Shown one piece after another: positions 1-6,601 of a DNA stretch of 8,107 bases. The first letter of the stretch is position 1. Each line of letters begins with the position of its first letter. The translations under genes and the position numbers were made by a program. The notes below the pieces were generated by a model, which searched no databases, was not told the origin of the DNA, and saw nothing but the letters and a program-made list of their open reading frames with translations. The stretch spans positions 1 through 8,107 of the forward strand of contig JBHIBA010000212.1 in the NCBI GenBank assembly GCA_046758845.1. Direction: 5' to 3'. Origin of the DNA: JBHIBA01 sp046758845 (lineage in GTDB: Bacteria > UBA8248 > JACPRG01 > G963555815).

Positions 1-118
1 CATGATCTCGATTGAAGGAACCCCTTGGCGGGAGGCCTGATGAGAGAATTCCCTCGCGATTGACTTTCAGGTCTCTAGACCCGTCCTTGAATGTCGGCTG
101 GGGCGGATTGGGGTGGCT
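1..118. other. Non-coding left edge, downstream of the GGT-family gene
   Basis: No gene is supported here. It lies just 3' of the minus-strand gamma-glutamyltransferase-family gene. It contains one short perfect inverted repeat, GGTCTCTAGACC at 70-81, but no T-tract follows on either strand, so I do not call a terminator. A CAT at 1-3 would be an ATG on the minus strand that runs straight off the window, too little to judge. Confidence 0.5.
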
Positions 119-1714
119 CTAATAGCCCAGTGCGCAGCCGTCTTTTCGAGACTCGGAGGCGCCTGAATAGACGCCGGTTTCGGGGTCTCGGGCGATGATC
201 TGCGCCCCCCCGAAGCCGATCGAGTCCACCCGGTAATACGCCTGATGCCCCCGGCGGGCAAGGTCCTCGGCAATGGCCGCCGGGATTCGGTCCTCCAGCC
301 AGACTTCGTTTCCGCCGACGAACCGAAACCTGGGCGCCTCCACCGCCTCCTGAATGTCCATCCCAAACACCAGGTGGTTCAGCAGGAACTGAATGTGGCC
401 CTGGGGCTGCATGTCGCCCCCCATGACGCCGAAGGCCATAAGGGGCGTGCCGTCCTTCATCAAGAACGCGGGGATGAGGGTGTGCAGGGGCCGCTTGTGT
501 GGCTGAAGACGGTTGGGATGGTTTTCGTCCAATACGAAGCCGGTGCCCCGGTTCTGCATCAGCAGCCCCGTCTCTCCGGCGCAAACGCCCGAGCCGAAAT
601 GAAAATAGAGGCTGTTGATGAAGGAGACCATGTTTCCCTCGGCGTCGGCCGTCGCGAGGTAGACGGTGTCACCGGAGGCAACGCGGCCGGGAGAGACCTC
701 CGGCAAGGCACGGCGGGAGTCGATGAGCTTCCTTCGCTCGGCTGCATAGGCTTTGGACAGAAGCCGCTCGGTGGGGACGGTTTCCGCTTGCGGGTCCGTC
801 ACGTGGTAGTTGCGGTCGGCGAAGGCCAGTTTGATCGCCTCGAGAACCAGGTGGCAGTAATCCGCGGAGTTGTGCCCCAGAGCGGGAAGGTCGAATTCCT
901 CCAGGATGTTCAGGGCGATGAGAGCCGTGATCCCCTGGCCGTTCGGCGGGAGCTCGAAGACCTGATAACCGTGAAAGGTCGCTTGGATGGGTTCCACCCA
1001 ATCCGAGCGGTGAGAGGCGAGATCCTCCATCGCCAGAAGGCCGTCCTTTTCCCGGACGGCCCGCACGACCTTTTCCCCCAACTCTCCCTGGTACAGAACG
1101 CCTTTGCCCCCCTCCACGACGGTTCGAAGGGTTTGGGCCAGCGCCGGGTTCCGAAAGGTCTCGCCCGCGCGGGGGGCCCGCCCCGCCAGTAAGTAATGGC
1201 GCGCTGCGTCTTGATCCCGGGAGAGCTTCTCGGCTGAGGCTTCCCATTCCCGGCTGACGACGGGAGAGACGACAAATCCCTCTTCCGCCAGCCGGATGGC
1301 CGGGGCCAGGACCCGCGAGAGGTCCATTCGGCCGTAACTTTCCATGAGGGTGGCCCACCCGTCCAGCGCCCCGGGTGTGGTGATGGCGTGGACGTGTTCG
1401 ATGGGCATTTGGCGATGGCCGCGGCGGCGGAGCTCTTCGATCGTCGCCGCGCCGGGGGCCCGGCCGCTGGCATTCAGCCCCTTGAGATCGCCCGTCCGCG
1501 CCCACCAGAACAGGGCGAACATGTCGCCGCCGATGCCTGTGTTGTGCGGCTCGACAACATGCTGCACGGCCGCCGCAGCCACGGCGGCGTCGATGGCGTT
1601 TCCCCCTTCCCGCAGGATGTCGAGACCCGCCAATGTGGCATAAGTCTGGCTGGTCGCCACCATCCCGTTTTTTGCATAGACCACAGAACGGCCCGTCAGA
1701 TAATGCCTTCCCAT
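119..1714 (-). CDS. ggt: Gamma-glutamyltransferase family protein, YwrD-like (Ntn hydrolase)
   Basis: This is a self-cleaving N-terminal-nucleophile hydrolase of the gamma-glutamyltranspeptidase family, 531 aa from the ATG at 1714. An early YAKNGMVATSQ (residues 13-23) and GGNAIDAAVA (37-46) mark the family N-terminus. R85 in NASGRAP fits the substrate carboxylate-binding arginine. The nucleophile should be T350 in SGDTVYLA, so autocleavage would give subunits of about 349 and 182 aa. G432-G433 (VMGGDMQPQGH) fit the oxyanion-hole glycines. RPLHT replaces the RPLSS of classical enzymes, and RGTGF stands where classical enzymes have the Asp that holds the alpha-amino group; both resemble YwrD-type members. 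No signal peptide is seen, so it is probably cytoplasmic. An in-frame TTG at 1807 would add 31 residues, but homology begins just after the 1714 ATG, which has a GGGAAGG-type ribosome site. It is divergent from the molybdenum hydroxylase gene. True substrate is unknown: glutathione, another gamma-glutamyl compound, or a small amide as in oxamate amidohydrolase HpxW. Confidence 0.92.
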   Translation of the reverse strand: MGRHYLTGRSVVYAKNGMVATSQTYATLAGLDILREGGNAIDAAVAAAAVQHVVEPHNTGIGGDMFALFWWARTGDLKGLNASGRAPGAATIEELRRRGHRQMPIEHVHAITTPGALDGWATLMESYGRMDLSRVLAPAIRLAEEGFVVSPVVSREWEASAEKLSRDQDAARHYLLAGRAPRAGETFRNPALAQTLRTVVEGGKGVLYQGELGEKVVRAVREKDGLLAMEDLASHRSDWVEPIQATFHGYQVFELPPNGQGITALIALNILEEFDLPALGHNSADYCHLVLEAIKLAFADRNYHVTDPQAETVPTERLLSKAYAAERRKLIDSRRALPEVSPGRVASGDTVYLATADAEGNMVSFINSLYFHFGSGVCAGETGLLMQNRGTGFVLDENHPNRLQPHKRPLHTLIPAFLMKDGTPLMAFGVMGGDMQPQGHIQFLLNHLVFGMDIQEAVEAPRFRFVGGNEVWLEDRIPAAIAEDLARRGHQAYYRVDSIGFGGAQIIARDPETGVYSGASESRKDGCALGY

Positions 1715-1997
1715 ATCCCCTTCCCGGCAGAAGGCGGGCGCTTCCGAAGTCCGCAAGACGCGGCGGGCTTTTGGCTCGTTGACTTCACCCCGGGTCATGC
1801 GGTTCAATCCGGGGCGCGCGACGGAAATTTCCTATCGAAACGGAGCCGAAGGAACGGCGCCGTGTCATTTTAGCTTATGATGTCTAAATAGGGATCTTTC
1901 CGAACATTCGAGTAAGATGGTGGGGTTTGCCGATGGCGACAGCTCGGGTGTCGGGGAGGGCGGTGAAACCTTTTCATGAAAGGGCGAAGGCATAGAG
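1715..1997. other. Divergent intergenic control region
   Basis: This 283-bp region separates two divergent genes and must carry both of their start signals. On the minus strand a TAAAAT (1867-1872) could be a -10 for the GGT-family gene, but no good -35 lies upstream of it. On the plus strand TAAGAT (1913-1918) is a weak -10 candidate for the molybdenum hydroxylase, also without a clear -35. The stretch around 1865-1920 is clearly more AT-rich than the genes on either side. No gene is supported inside it. Confidence 0.4.
1969..1984. repeat. Inverted repeat just upstream of the molybdenum hydroxylase start
   Basis: A perfect 10-bp palindrome, TTTCATGAAA (1972-1981), is extended by CC on the left and GG on the right with one T/G wobble between. 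It ends 13 bp before the ATG at 1998 and just ahead of the GAAGG ribosome site. It could be an operator half-site pair or a small hairpin affecting translation. The function is inferred only from symmetry and position. Confidence 0.35.
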
Positions 1998-4343
1998 ATG
2001 AATTTTGAGTTACCAATGATTCCAAGGTTTTTCGGGGCGCGAGTCCCACGGACGGAGGACAAGCGGCTCTTGACGGGCGGGGGCCGCTACGTCGATGACA
2101 TCCCTTGTCCTGACGTCCTTCACGCGGCCTTCCTACGGTCGCCTTACGCCCACGCCCGAATTGTCAGCGTTGACCTGTCGGGGTGCGCCGGCGCCGGGGC
2201 CATTGCGTCGTTTCACGCAGAGGATCTTGGCCCTGTCTCTAAACCGTTCCCCATTCAGCTCCCCAACCCCGCGATTCGCGGCCACAGTTGGGCAGCCTTG
2301 GCCAAAGATAAGGTTCGCTTCTATGGGGAGCCGGTGGCGGTGGTTGTGGCGGCAAGCCGGGCGGAGGCGGAGGACGCCCTGGAGGCCGCCCGCGTGGAAT
2401 ATGAGGTTCTCCCCGCCGCAAGCCATCCCGTCCAAGCGCTGGAGCCCGGCGCCCCGCTGGTCCAGGACGAACTGGGGGATAACCTGGCGGCTCACCTGGA
2501 AGGGAAAATCGGAGATGTCGACCAGGCCCTTTCCGGGGCCGCGCACGTCGAGACCTTCGAGCCGCGCATCCAACGCGGGGCGGCCGGGGCGATGGAGTGC
2601 CGGGCGATCCTCGCCCAGTACGAAGGGCAATTTGACCGGCTTCGGATCTACGCCTCCACGCAGGCCCCTCACACCTTTCGCCAAAGGGTCGCCATGCTCC
2701 TCGGGCGTCCGGAGGATTCTGTGGAGGTGATCGCGCCCGACGTCGGCGGCGGCTTCGGGCCGAAAGGGAGCTTTTATCCCGAAAACCTCGTCGTCCCGTG
2801 GCTGGCGGTGCGGCTCGGCCGTTCGGTGAAGTGGACCGAGGACAGGCTCGAATTCATACAGGCCGGCATCCAGGAGCGCGAAGGGGTCCACGAGGTCACC
2901 GTTGGATTCGATGATGAAGGGAAGATCCTCGCATTGAAAATCCGGTCGGTCGTCGATACCGGCGCTTATCCCGTGTACGGGGTCTTGACCCAGATGAACA
3001 TGATCACCCACGCCCCCTGCCTTTATAAGCTCCGCCATTATTCGATGGAGATGGACGTGGTTTACACAAACCGCGTGCCCTGCGGGCCGGTTCGGGGGGC
3101 GGGCCGGCCACAAGGAACATTTCTCATCGAGCGGACGATGGATCGAATTGCGTACGCGTTGGGGCTGGACGGAGCGCAGGTGCGGTTCCGGAATCTCGTT
3201 CAGCCGGAGGAGATGCCCTACGTCGTCGGATTGCCCACCTGGGGGGGGCCGATGACCTACGACAGCGGCGACTACCCGGAGCTGCTCCGCCGCACGCTCG
3301 AGAAAGCCGATTATGACTCCCTGCGGAACCAGGAGCGCCGCACGGAGGGGGGGAGGCTCATCGGCGTCGGCGTCGCCTGCAACATCGAGATGACGGGCAG
3401 TGGACCCTTCGAGGGCGCGAGGATACGCGTTGAGCCGAGCGGGAAGGTCGCCGTAGCAACCGGCGCCAGCCCCCAGGGGCAGGGTCACGTGACGACCTTC
3501 ACCCAGGTGGCCGCCGATGCGATGAGCGTTTCGCCGGAAGACGTGAAAGTCATCACGGGGGACACCACCCACATCTCCTACGGCATTGGGACCTTCGGCA
3601 GCCGGAGCGCGGTCAACGCCACTTCGGCCATTCTCCTGGCGGCCCGGAGCATACGCGAGAAAGCCTTATCCTTGGCGGCCGAACGGTTAGAGGCAGGACG
3701 GGAAGATCTGACGATGGAGGAGGGAAAGGTTTTTGTCAAAGGGGCGCCGGAGCGTTCCATCGGCCTGGGCGAGCTCGCCCGGTTCTCCATGGTCGGCGCG
3801 CCGGGCAAGAGTCTCCCCCCGGGGACGAAACCGGGCCTTGAGTCGGAAGAGTATTTCAGGCCGCCCGCACCGGCGTTCGCTTACGGGGCCCATGTGGCCG
3901 TCGTCGAAGTGGACCCGGAGACCGGGTTCGTGAAGGTCCTTCGTTACGTTGCCGGCCACGACTGCGGCAAGATCATCAACCCTCTGCTGGTGGACGGCCA
4001 GGTTCACGGCGGCGTGGCTCACGGGATCGGAGATGCCCTCATTGAAGAGCTGGCCTTCGATGAGAACGGAACCCCCCTGGCCTCGACTTTCCTGGACTAT
4101 CTCCTGCCTCTCTCCACCGACATTCCACCCATGGAGACCGTCCATTTGGAATCCCCTTGTCCCAACAATCCGGCCGGCGTCAAGGGCGCCGGAGAAGGTG
4201 GAACCATCGGCTCGATCGCCGCCGTCGTTTCGGCGATTGAGGACGCCCTGAAGCCGCTGGGCATCCGAATTCAGGAGTCTCCCGTGACGCCGGCGAGACT
4301 GCATGCCTTGATCCAGGAACAAAGCCAAAGGGCGGGCGCATAG
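1998..4343 (+). CDS. Xanthine dehydrogenase family protein, molybdopterin-binding (large) subunit
   Basis: This is the catalytic large subunit of a molybdenum hydroxylase (xanthine/aldehyde/CO dehydrogenase family), 781 aa, the usual length for CoxL-like proteins. The N-terminal a/b-hammerhead domain starts RVPRTEDKRLLTGGGRYVDD (16-34). The molybdopterin-binding domains follow, with DVGGGFG (248-254), the active-site loop PVRGAGRP (364-371), GQGH (494-497) and the catalytic glutamate E733 in KGAGEGG. The loop has RGAGR, not the RCSFR of true (form I) CO dehydrogenase, so it is form II-like and probably hydroxylates an N-heterocycle or oxidises an aldehyde. The ATG at 1998 has GAAGG seven bases upstream; the next ATG at 2016 has no ribosome site. 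The 2Fe-2S (small) and FAD (medium) subunits that normally pass on the electrons are not adjacent: the gene is bounded by a divergent gene and a convergent gene. The protein has no export signal. Substrate cannot be read from sequence. Confidence 0.95.
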   Translation: MNFELPMIPRFFGARVPRTEDKRLLTGGGRYVDDIPCPDVLHAAFLRSPYAHARIVSVDLSGCAGAGAIASFHAEDLGPVSKPFPIQLPNPAIRGHSWAALAKDKVRFYGEPVAVVVAASRAEAEDALEAARVEYEVLPAASHPVQALEPGAPLVQDELGDNLAAHLEGKIGDVDQALSGAAHVETFEPRIQRGAAGAMECRAILAQYEGQFDRLRIYASTQAPHTFRQRVAMLLGRPEDSVEVIAPDVGGGFGPKGSFYPENLVVPWLAVRLGRSVKWTEDRLEFIQAGIQEREGVHEVTVGFDDEGKILALKIRSVVDTGAYPVYGVLTQMNMITHAPCLYKLRHYSMEMDVVYTNRVPCGPVRGAGRPQGTFLIERTMDRIAYALGLDGAQVRFRNLVQPEEMPYVVGLPTWGGPMTYDSGDYPELLRRTLEKADYDSLRNQERRTEGGRLIGVGVACNIEMTGSGPFEGARIRVEPSGKVAVATGASPQGQGHVTTFTQVAADAMSVSPEDVKVITGDTTHISYGIGTFGSRSAVNATSAILLAARSIREKALSLAAERLEAGREDLTMEEGKVFVKGAPERSIGLGELARFSMVGAPGKSLPPGTKPGLESEEYFRPPAPAFAYGAHVAVVEVDPETGFVKVLRYVAGHDCGKIINPLLVDGQVHGGVAHGIGDALIEELAFDENGTPLASTFLDYLLPLSTDIPPMETVHLESPCPNNPAGVKGAGEGGTIGSIAAVVSAIEDALKPLGIRIQESPVTPARLHALIQEQSQRAGA

Positions 4344-4364
4344 CCAGGCGAGGGCTCATGATCG

Positions 4365-4407
4365 ATTCGGGTCCGGGACCTCCTCAACTTCGATCGCATC
4401 CGGACTT
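4365..4407. repeat. Nested inverted repeats between convergent genes
   Basis: The 62-bp gap between the convergent hydroxylase and binding-protein genes holds several overlapping symmetric elements. GGTCCGGGACC (4370-4380) is a near-perfect inverted repeat. GTCCGG (4371-4376) pairs with CCGGAC (4400-4405), and GATCGA (4360-4365) pairs with TCGATC (4390-4395). These could fold as a transcript-end structure for both genes, but no T-tract follows on either strand, so it is not a standard intrinsic terminator. The right arm runs up to the stop codon of the binding-protein gene. Confidence 0.3.
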
Positions 4408-5407
4408 AATCAATCAGCTTTTCTGATAGATTCGGCACCTTGACCTTTCCGCTCCTTATGTCCGCCTCGATGGCCTGCACCTTCTTGGCGACCTCCGGAG
4501 GGACCTTCTTGTTGAAGGGCGCCATTTTGGCGCCGCCTTCCGGCACACCCACCAGGTAGAGCTTCTTAACCTTTCCCTCCCTCATGTCGAGGATGATCTG
4601 CTTCATGGCGGTGTGCCAGACGAAGATGGCGCTGCTGATGATAGTGTCGGGCGCCATCCAGTTCAGGTCTCTGTAGATCCCTATGGCGAATTTGCCCCTC
4701 TCCTCCGCGGCCTTGATCCCGCCGAAGCCCATGGGGCTGGCGATTACCTGGACAACGTCCACCCCTTGGTCAATCATGGCGATGGTGGCCTCTTTGGCCT
4801 TGGAGGCGTCGAACCAGTCGTTGGTGAATACGTGGACGACCTTGACCTTGGGGTCCACGGAACGGGCGCCCAGCTTGTAGCCGTTCACTTCGGCGATCTG
4901 GGGAGGGACCGGAAACCCGCCGATGATGCCGATCTTCTTTGTCTTGCTCATCTGGGTGGCCAGGACGCCGCCCAGGTAGCCGGTCTCGTGGGCCTCGACC
5001 AGATAGGTGATGACGTTGGGATGGCCTTCCGTCTTAAAGAACCCCGCGATTGCAAAGAGGGTGTCCGGGAAGCTGGAGGCCACTTTCAGGGCAGGTTCCC
5101 CCCACTCGAACCCGTGCCCGAAGATGATGTTATACCCGGCCAGGGCCCATCGGCGCAGGACCCCCTCCAGGTCGGGGGGCTGGACACGCTCTTGGAAGGT
5201 GACCTCATTGACGCCGGGCTCTTCCTTGAGTTTCAAGGCCGCCTTGTATCCCCCCTCGTACCAGCCGTTGTCATTGATCGGGCCCTCGCTCCCGTAGGCG
5301 ACGCGGATCTTTTTGGCCGCCGCCGCGGGGCCCGCCAGAAAGCCGACCGCCATCGCAAAAGCCAGGAATACACCCAAGAACGCCCTAGAAAGCCTCCGAC
5401 TCCTCAT
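4406..5407 (-). CDS. BMP family ABC transporter substrate-binding protein
   Basis: This is an exported solute-binding protein of the BMP/PnrA (basic membrane protein, Med) family, 333 aa, which delivers a ligand to an ABC importer. The N-terminus is a textbook Sec signal: MRSRR, a hydrophobic core (about 9-25), then GPAAAA before KKIRVAYG, with cleavage near residue 30. There is no cysteine anywhere in the protein, so it cannot be a lipoprotein and should be soluble in the periplasm. Family blocks are GPINDNGWYEGGY (42-54), IIFGHGFEWGEPALKVA (94-110), EAHETGYLGGVLA (138-150), IGIIGGFPVPP (159-169) and the C-lobe APDTIISSA (252-260). Characterised members bind purine nucleosides or related compounds; the ligand here is not known. 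The start at 5407 has a strong purine-rich ribosome site (GGGAAGGGGGG). No permease or ATPase gene is next to it; a good promoter lies about 100 bp upstream, so it appears to be transcribed alone. Confidence 0.94.
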   Translation of the reverse strand: MRSRRLSRAFLGVFLAFAMAVGFLAGPAAAAKKIRVAYGSEGPINDNGWYEGGYKAALKLKEEPGVNEVTFQERVQPPDLEGVLRRWALAGYNIIFGHGFEWGEPALKVASSFPDTLFAIAGFFKTEGHPNVITYLVEAHETGYLGGVLATQMSKTKKIGIIGGFPVPPQIAEVNGYKLGARSVDPKVKVVHVFTNDWFDASKAKEATIAMIDQGVDVVQVIASPMGFGGIKAAEERGKFAIGIYRDLNWMAPDTIISSAIFVWHTAMKQIILDMREGKVKKLYLVGVPEGGAKMAPFNKKVPPEVAKKVQAIEADIRSGKVKVPNLSEKLID

Positions 5408-5512
5408 CGTCCCCCCCTTCCCTTAAAAGCATTCTGCACGGTCCCTCTAACCGGAATTTCCCATTTCAACTCCGGACAGAGACATGCTGCCCATTTGTGG
5501 CCGCTTGGACCG

Positions 5513-5541
5513 ATTGCACCCCTTTGCAACGGGCCTGTCAA
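5513..5541 (-). promoter_or_regulatory. Sigma70-type promoter for the BMP binding-protein gene
   Basis: Read on the minus strand, a perfect -35 TTGACA (5536-5541) is followed after exactly 17 bp by TGCAAT (5513-5518), four of six matches to the -10 consensus. Transcription would start near 5505 and leave a leader of about 100 bases before the ATG at 5407. The perfect -35 and ideal spacing are the main support; the -10 is mediocre. Confidence 0.5.
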
Positions 5542-5630
5542 CAGCTTTTTGAACCCATAAAACGCAGGACCTGAGCGGCGCCTGCCATGGAAAACCTCGC
5601 GGCCCTGCCCTTAAGCGACCCCCCTGAGCG

Positions 5631-5640
5631 GTCAATTGAC
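5631..5640. repeat. Perfect 10-bp palindrome GTCAATTGAC
   Basis: This fully symmetric site lies 20 bp past the stop codon of the lyase gene and about 90 bp upstream of the -35 of the next promoter. It touches the second copy of the CCTGAGCGG direct repeat, sharing one base. It could be a regulator-binding site; a 10-bp palindrome can also occur by chance, so confidence is low. Confidence 0.25.
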
Positions 5641-5660
5641 GACGAAACAATTTCAATGAT

Positions 5661-6566
5661 TCATTTGCCGCGACGGCCCATCTCCTCTGGCGCTGGTCCG
5701 TATTTCCTCTCCCACTCGCTGATCTCCTTGAGCTTCGTCAGGCGGTTTCTCTCCTGCATGGTGATGAGCGATTCCAGGTGCCCGGCCGTGGTCCCTTCTT
5801 CGTTCAGGACGCGTAGGATGTGCTGTATCGCCTTGACGCCCGCCCGCAACGCACAGTTGGCGTACAGGACCAGCTTGTACCCCAGCTCTTCAAGCTCCCC
5901 GGGGGGCAGCAGCGGCGTCTGACCGCCTTCGACCATGTTGGCCACCTGGGGGGCGGGAACCTCCCGGGGGATTCGCGCCATCTCCTCCCGCGTGAGCGGG
6001 GCTTCGACGAAGGTGAGGTCCGCGCCCGCGTCGGCGTAGGCCCGCGCCCGCTCCAATGCGGCCTCCAGGCCCAGGTTCTCCCGCGCATCCGTCCGGGCGA
6101 TGATCACCAACGCTTCGTCCTCCCGGGCGTCCAGGGCCGCTTGGATCTTTCCCACCATTTCTTCCGTGGGGACGACCTCTTTTCCCTCGAAGTGCCCGCA
6201 CCGCTTGGGGAAAACCTGGTCTTCAAGCTGAATTCCCCCGACACCCGCGCGGCTGAACGACTTGACGGTGCGGATGACGTTCGCGGGGCCGCCGTACCCC
6301 GTGTCCGCATCGACGATGACCGGCAGGTCCGTCGCTTCCACTATCCGGCCCGCCTGCTGGACAATCTCTCCGAAGCTGAGGAGCCCCTTGTCGGCCAGGC
6401 CGAGTTGGCTATTGGAGATCCCCGCTCCTGTGGCGTAGACGAGGGGGAAACCGGCGTCCTCGATCAGCCTGGCCGTGAGGGCGTCGTAGGCCCCGGGGAC
6501 GATGAGTATCCCGGGCTCCGCCAACAAGCGCCGAATCCGCTCTCCAGGATGTTCCTTAATCGCCAT
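5661..6566 (-). CDS. Isocitrate lyase/PEP mutase family lyase (2-methylisocitrate or dimethylmalate lyase-like)
   Basis: This is a TIM-barrel enzyme of the isocitrate lyase/phosphoenolpyruvate mutase superfamily, 301 aa, the usual size of the short PrpB-like branch. Members cleave a C-C bond of a 2-hydroxy acid, releasing pyruvate, glyoxylate or a similar 2-oxo acid; relatives are oxaloacetate decarboxylase and carboxyphosphonoenolpyruvate mutase. Visible motifs are VPGAYDALTARL (23-34), YATGAG (44-49), the metal-binding VDADTGYGG (85-93), LED (114-116), the catalytic loop KRCGH with C123 (121-125), TEEMVGKIQAALDAR (134-148) and IARTDAR (156-162). KRCGH with an intact cysteine marks a lyase, not a phosphonate-forming mutase. 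I start it at the ATG at 6566, where family similarity begins. The frame is open back to 6731, but that part overlaps the PrpF-family gene in another frame and reads as a basic shadow. The ribosome site is weak (AAGAAG), which with the 35-bp gap suggests translation coupled to the upstream gene. The pairing points to 2-methylisocitrate or 2,3-dimethylmalate as substrate. Confidence 0.94.
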   Translation of the reverse strand: MAIKEHPGERIRRLLAEPGILIVPGAYDALTARLIEDAGFPLVYATGAGISNSQLGLADKGLLSFGEIVQQAGRIVEATDLPVIVDADTGYGGPANVIRTVKSFSRAGVGGIQLEDQVFPKRCGHFEGKEVVPTEEMVGKIQAALDAREDEALVIIARTDARENLGLEAALERARAYADAGADLTFVEAPLTREEMARIPREVPAPQVANMVEGGQTPLLPPGELEELGYKLVLYANCALRAGVKAIQHILRVLNEEGTTAGHLESLITMQERNRLTKLKEISEWERKYGPAPEEMGRRGK

Positions 6567-6601
6567 CTTCTTGAGTTTTCCGGCCCGGGGGATGCGTTTC
6601 T

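Larger units (their letters stand above)
5408..5660. other. Intergenic region upstream of the BMP binding protein
   Basis: This 253-bp gap separates the lyase stop codon from the binding-protein start, both on the minus strand. It contains a sigma70-type promoter (5513-5541), a 9-bp direct repeat CCTGAGCGG (5570-5578 and 5623-5631) upstream of that promoter, and a perfect palindrome GTCAATTGAC (5631-5640). No intrinsic terminator for the lyase operon is visible. Short open frames crossing it have no ribosome site or recognisable product. Confidence 0.5.

Noticed and set aside
70..81. GGTCTCTAGACC as a terminator for the GGT-family gene
   Set aside because: The stem is short with almost no loop and no T-tract follows on the minus strand.
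245..1192. Long plus-strand open frame (315 aa) opposite the GGT-family gene
   Set aside because: It is antisense to a gene with clear family motifs, has no recognisable domain, and long antisense frames are expected in GC-rich DNA.
1715..1807. 31-residue extension of the GGT-family protein from a TTG at 1807
   Set aside because: Family similarity begins just after the ATG at 1714, which has its own purine-rich ribosome site. The longer form is possible but less likely; the extension is not a signal peptide.
2133..3572. 479-aa minus-strand open frame inside the molybdenum hydroxylase gene
   Set aside because: The plus-strand protein is full-length with conserved motifs throughout; the antisense product is rich in Arg, His, Gly and Pro with no family features.
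4613..5560. 315-aa plus-strand open frame opposite the BMP binding protein
   Set aside because: It is a codon-bias shadow of the real gene, without a ribosome site or known domain.
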